Positions 17,097 through 24,961 of a stretch of DNA of 64,000 bases are shown piece after piece. The position numbers and the translations under genes are program-made. Origin of the DNA: an uncultured Bacteroidota bacterium. Its GTDB lineage: Bacteria; Bacteroidota; Bacteroidia; Bacteroidales; P3. Every line of letters begins with the position of its first letter. Position 1 is the first letter of the stretch. The notes under the pieces are model-generated. The model saw only the letters and a program-made list of their open reading frames with translations. It was not told the origin of the DNA and made no database searches. The stretch is from assembly GCA_902784865.1 (NCBI GenBank), contig CACZWL010000013.1, forward strand, positions 1-64,000, written 5' to 3'.

Positions 17097-17284
17097 GATT
17101 CGCGACAACGGCGGGAAGCTGATTCACGACAACAGCGACAACCGGGGAAGCGCAACATGCGCTTCCCTTTTCGCACACCCCGACTGCACGGCTGCACCAG
17201 TGCCCCCCACGACCCCACCGGCGAGCGCATGTTGCGCTCGCAATGGTTGTCGCTGTTGTCGTCGAAAAAAAATGAAAAATGAAG
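17097..17284. repeat. Dispersed ~185-bp palindromic repeat element, copy 1
   Basis: Contains the palindromes at 17145-17167 and 17221-17241, each followed (in opposite orientations) by GTTGTCGCTGTTGTCGT. A near-identical element lies at 19937-20120 and a diverged one at 43719-43850. The two outer ends and both hairpins are conserved; the middle spacer is not. Confidence 0.85.
17145..17171 (+). terminator. Palindromic hairpin/terminator after the antiporter gene
   Basis: GGGAAGCGCA pairs with TGCGCTTCCC around a 3-base loop and is followed by TTTTC. It is part of the repeat element, so the repeat provides the terminator. Confidence 0.65.
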
Positions 17285-17509
17285 AGTGAAAAATAAAGAA
17301 TGTGATTTCTGAATTTTGATTTCTGAGTGAAGAAAGGTGAAAGGTGAGGGGACAATTCGAGTAATTAGCCGCAAATCGACCTACGCAAGCGATTCGCGTA
17401 ATTAGAGAAATTCGCCGTTAAAAAGAAAAACATTCCTCGTAACAGGTTGATTTTCTAGTATTTTACAATTCGCCCGACATTAGTATGCACCGGTGTCGGA
17501 AAAAATGCG

Positions 17510-17517
17510 TATCTTTG
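17510..17517 (+). promoter_or_regulatory. -7 box TATCTTTG for the candidate RNA upstream of the BspA-like gene
   Basis: TATCTTTG matches the phylum -7 element; no clear TTTG is seen at -33. It is 373 bp upstream of the next start codon, far more than for other genes here. Confidence 0.6.
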
Positions 17518-17521
17518 CATC

Positions 17522-17833
17522 GTCGTTTCCGAACCGCTGAAGCCCCTCTCGAGAGCGACGGGCAAGTGGGCGGGCACCTCGGGCGAGGGGTCTGCAGGCA
17601 ACGGCAGACATATAAGAAAGACGTTGTAACGGCGTTTTATCTGCGGCCATTCTGAACTTCGCAACTTCTGATGACTACCGCAATAACGCAATGTGCATCG
17701 TCCATGGCTTGGCGTATGGCAGTATTGCTGTGCGTCTTCAGCGTGGGCTTCGGCATTGCTTATTCTGTAGTCAAAGGCAATGCGAAGGCCTAGAATGGCG
17801 GGATAAGCAACAAGGTTGTTCCCGCGCTTTTTT
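17522..17833 (+). ncRNA. Candidate ~310-nt structured RNA, or long structured 5' leader
   Basis: Starts after a -7 box and ends in a terminator. Predicted helices include CCCCTC/GAGGGG near the 5' end, GTCTGC/GCAGAC, GCAATA/TATTGC with ACGC/GCGT, and a 13-bp stem GGCTTCGGCATTGC/GGCAATGCGAAGGCC with two bulges. I found neither the GAGGAAAGTCC core of RNase P RNA nor tmRNA ends or an SRP Alu/GGAA loop. Reading frames in the stretch look random. It may act on its own or regulate the downstream surface protein. Confidence 0.5.
17798..17833 (+). terminator. Intrinsic terminator of the candidate RNA
   Basis: GCGGGA (17798-17803) pairs with TCCCGC (17820-17825), with an inner CAAC/GTTG helix, followed by GC and six T. 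It stands 56 bp before the BspA-like start codon. Confidence 0.75.
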
Positions 17834-17889
17834 ATGTGTTGTTTGGAAGAGAAAAACAAAGTATTAACATTTAAAAAACAAACAACAAC

Positions 17890-19884
17890 ATGAAACACAA
17901 ATTATCATTTTTCGCCATCCTGCTGATGGCATTGGCGCTGCCGCAGAGCGTCCGCGCCTACGACTTCTCTGCCGTGGCCCCCAGCGGCCAGACGCTCTAT
18001 TACGACATCGTCGACGGCGAGGCGTGGGTGACCTCTCAATACACTGCTAGCTTACCAACCTATCTAAATCTAACGGGTGATTTGACCATCCCCTCAAGCG
18101 TGACCTATGGCGGCACCACCTATTCGGTCACCAGCATCAACAACTATGCCTTCCAAGGCTGCAGCGACCTGACCTCCGCCACCATCCCCAACTCGGTCAC
18201 CAGCATCGGCTACCGTGCCTTCGAGGACTGCAGCGGCCTCACCTCCATAACCGTTGATAGCGACAACCCTGTCTACGACAGTCGCAACAATTGCAATGCA
18301 ATAATCGTAACGGCTACCAATATCCTCCTTTTTGGATGCAAAAACACCATCATCCCCACATCGGTCACCAGCATCGAAAACTATGCCTTCTCTGGCTGCA
18401 GCGGCCTCACCTCACTCACCATCCCCAACTCGGTCACCCGCATCGAAAACTATGCCTTCTCTGGCTGCAGCGGCCTCACCTCTCTCACCATCCCCAGCTC
18501 GGTCACCAGCATCGAAAACTATGCCTTCTCTGGCTGCAGCGGCCTCGATTCCATAACAGTTGCCAACGGCAACCCCACCTACGACAGCCGCAACAACTGC
18601 AATGCCATAATCAAAACGGCTACCAATACCCTCATCGCGGGATGCAAAAACACCATCATCCCCACATCGGTCACCAGTATAGGGGAAGGCGCTTTCTTTG
18701 GCTACAGCGGCCTCACATCCGTCACCATACCCAACTCGGTCACCGAAATCCACTACTCTGCCTTCGAGGACTGCAGCGGCCTCACCTCACTCACCATCCC
18801 CAACTCTGTCACCAGCATCGGATACTATGCCTTCTCTGGCTGCAGCAGCCTCACATCTATCACCATCCCCAGCTTGGTTACATGGATTGGTTCAAGTGCC
18901 TTCTCTGGCTGTAGCGGCCTCACCTCCATAACCGTTGATAGCGACAACCCTGTTTACGACAGCCGCAACAACTGCAATGCCATAATCGAAACGGCTACCA
19001 ATACCCTCATCGCGGGATGCAAAAACACCATCATCCCCAACTCGGTCACCAGCATCGACGACGAGGCCTTCTCTGGCTGCAGCGGCCTCACCTCACTCAC
19101 CATCCCCAACTCGGTCACCCGCATCCGCCACTCTGCCTTCTCTGGCTGCAGCGGCCTGACCTCCGTCACCATCCCCAACTCGGTCACCAGCATCGACGAC
19201 GAGGCCTTCTATGGCTGTAGCGGACTCATATCCGTCACCATACCCAACTCGGTCACCAGCATCAGCTACCGTGTCTTCTGTCACTGCAGCGGCCTCGCAT
19301 CCGTCACCATCCCTAACTCGGTCACCAGCATCAGCAACTATGCCTTCGAGGGCTGTAGCGGACTCACATCCGTCACCATACCCAACTCGGTCACCGAAAT
19401 CCACTACTCTGCCTTCGAGGACTGCAGCGGCCTCACCTCACTCACCATCGGCAACTCGGTTACCGACATTGGCCCTTGGGCCTTCTATAACTGCACCAAC
19501 TTGGCAGAGGTAACCTGTCTTGCAACGACTCCGCCCTCTTTAGGTGGGGACGTTTTTTATGGCATAGCCTCACCTTGCACGCTGACCGTGCCCTGCGGGA
19601 CGGAGCAGGCCTATCAGGCCAGCGGCTGGGGCACCGATTTTTCCACCATCCAATGCGACGAGGTGGGCATCGGCGACGTGGACGCTGCCGGCATCGCTGT
19701 CTATGCCGCCGACGGGCGCATCGTGGTCCGCGGCGCCGCAGGGCTGGAGGTGCGTGTGTTCGATGCCGTCGGCCACGAGGTGGTCCTGTCGGCCGACCGC
19801 GGCGAGACTCCGCTGCTGCCCACGGGCGTCTACCTGGTCAAAGTCGGCACACTGCCCGCAAAGAAAGTGGTGGTGACGAGGTAG
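17890..19884 (+). CDS. BspA-like leucine-rich repeat surface protein with type IX sorting domain
   Basis: A 664-residue secreted protein. A signal peptide (residues 1-23, ending VRA) is followed by about 20 LRR_5 repeats of 23 residues built on [14 protein letters not shown] and YAFSGCS. Superimposed on these is a larger unit, repeated three times, containing [14 protein letters not shown] and [16 protein letters not shown]. The last ~75 residues ([14 protein letters not shown] to [19 protein letters not shown]) are a type A T9SS sorting domain, so it is exported by the type IX system and attached or released at the surface. BspA proteins often bind host matrix or other cells. The near-identical DNA repeats make copy-number change by recombination likely. 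The gene lies between two 185-bp repeat elements. Confidence 0.93.
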   Translation: MKHKLSFFAILLMALALPQSVRAYDFSAVAPSGQTLYYDIVDGEAWVTSQYTASLPTYLNLTGDLTIPSSVTYGGTTYSVTSINNYAFQGCSDLTSATIPNSVTSIGYRAFEDCSGLTSITVDSDNPVYDSRNNCNAIIVTATNILLFGCKNTIIPTSVTSIENYAFSGCSGLTSLTIPNSVTRIENYAFSGCSGLTSLTIPSSVTSIENYAFSGCSGLDSITVANGNPTYDSRNNCNAIIKTATNTLIAGCKNTIIPTSVTSIGEGAFFGYSGLTSVTIPNSVTEIHYSAFEDCSGLTSLTIPNSVTSIGYYAFSGCSSLTSITIPSLVTWIGSSAFSGCSGLTSITVDSDNPVYDSRNNCNAIIETATNTLIAGCKNTIIPNSVTSIDDEAFSGCSGLTSLTIPNSVTRIRHSAFSGCSGLTSVTIPNSVTSIDDEAFYGCSGLISVTIPNSVTSISYRVFCHCSGLASVTIPNSVTSISNYAFEGCSGLTSVTIPNSVTEIHYSAFEDCSGLTSLTIGNSVTDIGPWAFYNCTNLAEVTCLATTPPSLGGDVFYGIASPCTLTVPCGTEQAYQASGWGTDFSTIQCDEVGIGDVDAAGIAVYAADGRIVVRGAAGLEVRVFDAVGHEVVLSADRGETPLLPTGVYLVKVGTLPAKKVVVTR

Positions 19885-19936
19885 CGGTTTCCTTCTCCGA
19901 CGACAACATTGTTGTCTATGTTGCTGCCGGAAAGTG

Positions 19937-20120
19937 GATTCACGACAACGGCGGGAATCTGATTCACGACAACAGAGACAACTGGGGAAGCGCAACGTGC
20001 GCTTCCCTTTTCGCATATCACAGCACCCCACCCCTGCCCCACCCACGACCCCACCGGCGAGCGCATGTTGCGCTCGCAATGGTTGTCGATGTTGTCGTCG
20101 AAAAAAAATGAAAAATGAAG
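19937..20120. repeat. Dispersed ~185-bp palindromic repeat element, copy 2
   Basis: Same organisation as 17097-17284: GATTCACGACAAC repeats, hairpin 19985-20007, divergent spacer, hairpin 20057-20077, GGTTGTCGATGTTGTCGTCG and a trailing AAAAAAAATGAAAAATGAAG. Direct orientation relative to copy 1, so the two could recombine and delete the BspA-like gene. Confidence 0.85.
19985..20011 (+). terminator. Palindromic hairpin/terminator after the BspA-like gene
   Basis: GGGAAGCGCA/TGCGCTTCCC stem followed by TTTTC, 100 bp after the stop codon, within repeat copy 2. Confidence 0.6.
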
Positions 20121-20144
20121 AATGGCGAGAGGCCGGCGCGGAAA

Positions 20145-20188
20145 TGTTAATAGATGTTAAACGGACCCTCGTTTAACATCTATTAACA
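20145..20188. repeat. Perfect 19-bp inverted repeat
   Basis: TGTTAATAGATGTTAAACG (20145-20163) and its exact reverse complement (20170-20188) are separated by GACCCT. The stem is AT-rich and has no adjacent T run, so an operator, attachment-site relic or weak bidirectional terminator are all possible. Confidence 0.8.
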
Positions 20189-20204
20189 AATCGTTTTTCA
20201 GTCA

Positions 20205-20260
20205 CCTACCAGAGTCGAACCATATACCTACCATTCACCTACCAGATGGCTTAAGTGGCT
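20205..20260. repeat. CACCTACCA-type repeat, copy 1
   Basis: Contains CACCTACCAGAGTCGAACCA and ACCTACCATTCACCTACCAG. The reverse complement resembles the GGTAGGTATCTGGTAGGTGAA stretch at 40456-40495, including the shared TTCGACTC. From 20261 to 20484 I see no further recognisable element. Confidence 0.55.
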
Positions 20261-20484
20261 GAAAAATAGCTGTTTAGTTGTATCATACTGTGCTACAGGC
20301 GTTTGCGGGGCCTGAAAGCGGTGTTTTTGCCCTCGGGAGGCGGCTGGCGAAACTCTCGGAAACGAGCCGCCAACTTTCCTAATAAATGTTAAAATCGGCA
20401 TTTTTGGCCTTTTTGCACCCGCTGCACAATAAATCCGCGCATGCGCAGTTATCTATAGGCATTATTTTTCTTACACCGACCATC

Positions 20485-22131
20485 ATGAAACGGACAACAC
20501 TCATAGCACTGGCCCTCGGCCTGGCCAGCCTCCAGGCCGCCGCGCAGACCGACCGCGGCTTCGAGATTGCGAAGAACCTCGAGATTTTCTCGTCGGTCTA
20601 CAAGCAGCTGAACCTCAACTACGTCGACGACGTGGACCCTGGCAAGACCATCAAGGTGGCCATCGACGCTATGCTGTCGTCGCTCGACCCCTACACGAAC
20701 TATTACCCCGAGAGCGACATCGAGGATGTGAAGCTGCAGCTGCTGGGCGAGTACGGCGGAGTGGGTGCAATGATTATGCAGCGTGGCGACAGTGTCATCG
20801 TCTCCGAGCCTTACAAGGGTCTGCCTGCCGACGAGGCCGGCATCAAGGCCGGCGACCTCATCCTGGAGGTCAACGGCGAGAGCACGCGCGGCAAGAAGAC
20901 GCCTGACGTGAGCAGCGCGATGCGGGGCCAGGCTGGGACGCAGGTGACGCTGAAGCTGGAGCGCGCGGGCAAGGTGTTCGAGCGGACCCTGACGCGGCGC
21001 GAGATCAAGCTGCCCAATGTGCCGTACTACGGCTACGTGGCCGACCCCGCCGGCGGCGCTGCCGCCGGCGGCAAGGGCGACTACGGCTACGTCAAGCTCG
21101 ACGAGTTCACCGCCGACGCCGCCAAACACGTCCGCGAGGCCTTCGTCAAGCTCAAGCAAGACAACCCCAACATGAAAGGCTTCATCCTCGACCTGCGCGG
21201 CAACGGCGGCGGCCTGATGAACGAGGCCGTCGACATAGTGGGCATCTGGGTGCCGCGCGGCACCCTGGTGGTGGAGACCAAGGGCAAGGTGGCGGCCAAG
21301 AACATGAAGAGCGCCACGCGCCTGCAGCCCGAGGACACCGAGATGCCGCTGGCCGTCCTCATCGACGGCGCCTCGGCCTCGGCCTCCGAGATTGTCAGCG
21401 GCGCCCTGCAAGACCTCGACCGCGCCGTCGTCATCGGCCAGCGCAGCTACGGCAAGGGCCTCGTGCAGAACATACTGCCCATGCCCTACAACAGCCAGAT
21501 GAAGGTCACCGTCAGCAAATACTACATCCCCAGCGGACGCTGCATACAGGCCATCGACTACAGCCACCGCGACGAGCAGGGCCGCGCCGTCAAAGTGCCC
21601 GACTCGCTCAAGACCGCCTTCAAGACCAAGGGCGGCCGCACCGTCTACGACGGCTTCGGCATAGAGCCCGACATCGAGGTGACGCCCGACTACATGTCAA
21701 ACCTCGGCATCGCCCTGGCTCAGAAGATGCTCGTCTTCGACTACGCCACGCAGTACTACCGTTCGCACGACAAGATAGCCCCGGCCGCCGACTTCGAGGT
21801 CGACGACGGGCTGTACGCCGACTTCTGCCGCTACCTGAAGGAGCGCAAGCTCACCTACTCCACCGTCACCGAGCACGTCCTCAAGCAGCTCCGCGAGGTG
21901 GCCGACCAGGAGAAGTACGGCCCCGCCATCGAGCAGCAGCTCAAGGAGATGGAGCAGCGCCTCGAGAAGGAAAAGGAGGACGACCTGGAGAAGCACCGCG
22001 ACGAGGTGAGCGAGATGCTCAAGGCCGAGCTGCTTGGCCGCTACTACTACGACGAGGGGCGCATCGAGGGAGTGCTCAAGAGCGACAAGGTGGTGCTGCG
22101 CGCCATAGAAGAACTGAAGGCCAAGAAATAA
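20485..22131 (+). CDS. S41-family C-terminal processing peptidase
   Basis: A 548-residue exported protease of the CtpA/Tsp family. A signal peptide (KRTTLIALALGLASLQAAAQ) is followed by an N-terminal helical region, a PDZ domain (residues about 85-170, with LGEYGGVGAMIM and GLPADEAGIKAGDLILEVNG), and the protease core. The catalytic dyad is Ser299 in GASASASEI and Lys324 in RSYGKG. It should trim C-termini of periplasmic or outer-membrane proteins. The ATG at 20485 starts a proper signal peptide; the frame extends to 20386 without one. A Lys/Glu-rich C-terminal tail follows the core. It is probably first in a run with the next four plus-strand genes. Confidence 0.94.
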   Translation: MKRTTLIALALGLASLQAAAQTDRGFEIAKNLEIFSSVYKQLNLNYVDDVDPGKTIKVAIDAMLSSLDPYTNYYPESDIEDVKLQLLGEYGGVGAMIMQRGDSVIVSEPYKGLPADEAGIKAGDLILEVNGESTRGKKTPDVSSAMRGQAGTQVTLKLERAGKVFERTLTRREIKLPNVPYYGYVADPAGGAAAGGKGDYGYVKLDEFTADAAKHVREAFVKLKQDNPNMKGFILDLRGNGGGLMNEAVDIVGIWVPRGTLVVETKGKVAAKNMKSATRLQPEDTEMPLAVLIDGASASASEIVSGALQDLDRAVVIGQRSYGKGLVQNILPMPYNSQMKVTVSKYYIPSGRCIQAIDYSHRDEQGRAVKVPDSLKTAFKTKGGRTVYDGFGIEPDIEVTPDYMSNLGIALAQKMLVFDYATQYYRSHDKIAPAADFEVDDGLYADFCRYLKERKLTYSTVTEHVLKQLREVADQEKYGPAIEQQLKEMEQRLEKEKEDDLEKHRDEVSEMLKAELLGRYYYDEGRIEGVLKSDKVVLRAIEELKAKK

Positions 22132-22141
22132 CCGGCAGACG

Positions 22142-23668
22142 TTGTTCGGCGCGCGGATACATAGAGGCATCTACCTGTCGCTGCTGGCCCTGGCGGGCTT
22201 CAGCCTGGTGACGTCGCAGGGGCTTTCCAACGTGGCGTGGGTGGCGCTGGCAGCCAACTGGCTGCTGGAAGGGCGCTGGCGCGAGAAGTGGGCCATGGCC
22301 CGCGGCAGCCGCCTGCTGCAGGCCTTCGCGGCCCTGTGGCTCGCCTTCTGCATCGGAGCCTTCGCCTGCGGCGACGTGGCGGTGGCCCTCAACGCCCTGC
22401 GCATCAGGCTGGCGCTCTTCGCCGTGCCGCTGGTCGTGCTGACCACTCCGCCCGTCGAAGGACGCGAGCGGCGGTGGCTCCTCTGGCTCTACGCCGCCAC
22501 CGTGCTCGGCACCACGCTGATAGGCACCGTCAGGCTCGCCACCATAGAGGGACTCCCCTACCGCGAAGCCGTCCCCTTCGTCTCGCATATCCGCTTTGCC
22601 CTCAACTGCTGCATGGTCGTCTACCTCTGCCTGCTCGAGCCGCTGCCCGGGCGGTGGCGCTGGGCGGGCTACGCGTTGGCGCTGTGGACGGTGGCCTACC
22701 TGGTAATCATCCGCTCCTACACGGCCTTCGCCATGCTGGGCATGGTGTGGCTGGTGGTGATTGTCTGCCACCGGCGCCGCTGGCCGTGGGTGGCGGCGTG
22801 GTGCACAGTGGCCGTCGCCGTGGCGGCGGTGGCCGTGGGCGGTTGCTACAGCTACTACCGCATGGCACCGCTGGCGCAGCAGCCCCTCGCCGCGCTGACC
22901 GCCGGCGGGCGCCCCTACGAGCACCACAACGACGGCATCGTCGAGAACGGCAACTACGTGAACAACTACATCTGTCGCGAAGAGCTGCGGCAGGAGTGGC
23001 CACGGCGCAGCGCTGTGCCGCTCGACAGCATCGGCGACGACGGCTACAGCCGCGAACCCGTGCTGATACGCTACCTCAACGCCCTCGGCCTGCCCAAGGA
23101 CAGCGTCGGCGTGGCAGCGCTGACCGATGCGCAGGTGGCCGACATCGAACGCGGCGTGGCCAACCCCGTCTATGCCCACGGCAACATATTCAAACGGATG
23201 CTCTTCGTGGCCCTGTTCGAGTACGAGAACCGCCACAACAGCGACATAGTGACCGACTTCTCCGTGCTGCAACGCCTCGAGGTGTGGCGGGCCGGATGGA
23301 ACATCGTGGCCCAGCGCCCCTGGTTCGGCTGGGGTGTGGTCGACCTGCACGTGCGCGTGGCCGACGAGCTGGAGCGCATGGACTCGCCGCTGAAGGGCAC
23401 AGGCATACACCTCCACAGCCAGTACCTGGCCTGGCTCATCATGATTGGCTTTGTGGGCTGCGTGGCGGTGGGGCTGATGTTCCTGCGCGCCGCGCCCGCC
23501 CTGCGCAGGCAGCCGCCCCTGATCCTGGCCTGGGTGCTGACGGTGCTGCTGTCGTTCACCACCGAACTGACCCTGGGCGTGGTGGCCGAACGCCTGTTCT
23601 GCACCTGGTTCCTGGCCTTCAGGTTAAGCCAGGCATGCCTTGCCCCACCAGGAGAAGGCGCACAATAA
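22142..23668 (+). CDS. O-antigen ligase/polymerase-like membrane protein
   Basis: A 508-residue polytopic membrane protein with about 10-12 hydrophobic segments and a large periplasmic loop (residues about 250-400), the layout of WaaL/Wzy O-antigen ligases and polymerases. The loop contains PWFGWGVVD and HLHSQYL, the conserved Wzy_C-type motif before the next membrane helix. The start appears to be TTG at 22142, 10 bp after the CtpA stop, as no ATG fits. It probably joins polysaccharide units in the periplasm; a flippase gene lies 3.3 kb downstream on the same strand, consistent with a shared glycan pathway. Confidence 0.82.
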   Translation: MFGARIHRGIYLSLLALAGFSLVTSQGLSNVAWVALAANWLLEGRWREKWAMARGSRLLQAFAALWLAFCIGAFACGDVAVALNALRIRLALFAVPLVVLTTPPVEGRERRWLLWLYAATVLGTTLIGTVRLATIEGLPYREAVPFVSHIRFALNCCMVVYLCLLEPLPGRWRWAGYALALWTVAYLVIIRSYTAFAMLGMVWLVVIVCHRRRWPWVAAWCTVAVAVAAVAVGGCYSYYRMAPLAQQPLAALTAGGRPYEHHNDGIVENGNYVNNYICREELRQEWPRRSAVPLDSIGDDGYSREPVLIRYLNALGLPKDSVGVAALTDAQVADIERGVANPVYAHGNIFKRMLFVALFEYENRHNSDIVTDFSVLQRLEVWRAGWNIVAQRPWFGWGVVDLHVRVADELERMDSPLKGTGIHLHSQYLAWLIMIGFVGCVAVGLMFLRAAPALRRQPPLILAWVLTVLLSFTTELTLGVVAERLFCTWFLAFRLSQACLAPPGEGAQ

Positions 23669-23671
23669 TTC

Positions 23672-24949
23672 GTGCGTTTTTGTGTTATAGACTGTAAATA
23701 TAGAATCCGAGACGTGTACCAATACCACACTTTAAGCAACGGACTGAAGATAATACTGAGCCAACGCCCCTCGCGGGTGGCCTACTCGGGCGTCTACATC
23801 AATGTGGGTTCGCGCGACGAGCAGGGTGCCGAGGAGGGCATAGCCCACTTCATCGAGCACTCGCTGTTCAAGGGCACCGAGCACCGCCGCGCCTGGCACA
23901 TACAGAACCGCATCGACGGCGTCGGCGGCGAGCTGAACGCCTTCACCACGAAAGAGGAGACTTGCGTCTACGCCTCCTCGCTGTCGGAGCACTTGGAGCG
24001 CTGCCTCGAACTGTTCGCCGACATCCTGTTCCACAGCACCTTCCCGCTGCGCGAGATTGCCAAAGAGCGCGACGTGGTGCTGGAGGAGATCAACTCGTAC
24101 AACGACTCGCCGGCCGAGCTCATCTACGACCAGTATGAGGAACTGGCCTACGAGGGCCATCCGCTTGCGCACAACATACTGGGTCCCAAGCGCAACGTGC
24201 GGCGCTTCACGCCGGAGATGCTGCAGGGCTTCGTGAAACGCAACTACACCCCCAGCCGTATGGTGGTGACGGTGTCGGGCGACGTGAAGATGGAGCGGCT
24301 GGTACGGCTCTGCGAGCGCTACTTCGGCGGCTACGAAGGCCACGCGTCGGCCGTGGACCGCTCCGCACGCCCTTCGTTCAACCCCTTCGAGCGCCGTGTC
24401 AACCGCCACACCCACCAGAAGCACCTCCTCATCGGCTGCGAAGCCCCCGACGTGTACCACAAGGACAAAGCCGCCTTCTCGCTGCTGAACAACATCATGG
24501 GCGGCCCGGCCATGAACTCGCGGCTCAACGTGGCGGTGAGGGAACACTACGGATTCTGCTACAGCATCGAATCGCAATACGTGCCCTTCAGCGACACCGG
24601 CCTCTTCTACATCTACGCCGGAGTCGACCCCGACGCCGAGGAGAAGGCCCGACAACTGATTGCCGACGAGCTGCGGCGCATGGCCGAGACCCCGCTGACG
24701 CTGGCGCAGCTCAGGTCGGCACAACGCCAGATGGCAGGCCAGATGGCCATCAACGACGACTACGGAATGAACGAGATGCAGTCGATAGGCAAAGCCTACC
24801 TCTGCTATGACCACGTGAACACCCTGGAGGAAATGAAAGCCGACCTGATGTCGGTCAGCGCCGACGACGTGCTGCGGGTGGCGCAGGAACGTTTCGACCC
24901 CGCACGGTTCGGCACGCTGGTGTACGGCAATGGTAACGAGAGACGATAA
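23672..24949 (+). CDS. M16-family zinc metallopeptidase
   Basis: A 425-residue insulinase/processing-peptidase-like protein with the inverted zinc motif HFIEH (residues 59-63) and the downstream Glu region EETCVYASSLSEHLE. The N-terminal peptidase domain is followed by one M16_C domain, as in PqqL/YmxG-type single proteins. The first possible start is GTG at 23672; a GTG at 23714 (YQYHTLSNGLKI) fits family length better. No signal peptide is evident, suggesting a cytoplasmic location. It begins 3 bp after the preceding stop. Confidence 0.92.
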   Translation: MRFCVIDCKYRIRDVYQYHTLSNGLKIILSQRPSRVAYSGVYINVGSRDEQGAEEGIAHFIEHSLFKGTEHRRAWHIQNRIDGVGGELNAFTTKEETCVYASSLSEHLERCLELFADILFHSTFPLREIAKERDVVLEEINSYNDSPAELIYDQYEELAYEGHPLAHNILGPKRNVRRFTPEMLQGFVKRNYTPSRMVVTVSGDVKMERLVRLCERYFGGYEGHASAVDRSARPSFNPFERRVNRHTHQKHLLIGCEAPDVYHKDKAAFSLLNNIMGGPAMNSRLNVAVREHYGFCYSIESQYVPFSDTGLFYIYAGVDPDAEEKARQLIADELRRMAETPLTLAQLRSAQRQMAGQMAINDDYGMNEMQSIGKAYLCYDHVNTLEEMKADLMSVSADDVLRVAQERFDPARFGTLVYGNGNERR

Positions 24950-24961
24950 AAACTACGCGCT

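Noticed and set aside
14890-17289. 799-codon plus-strand frame overlapping the antiporter gene
   Set aside because: Arg/His/Pro-rich composition typical of a shifted frame; the antiporter frame has clear membrane helices.
17522-17833. RNase P RNA, tmRNA or SRP RNA
   Set aside because: None of the universally conserved core sequences of these RNAs could be found on either strand.
17455-17898. 147-codon minus-strand frame upstream of the BspA-like gene
   Set aside because: It covers the structured RNA and terminator on the other strand, has no domain and a composition unlike the neighbours.
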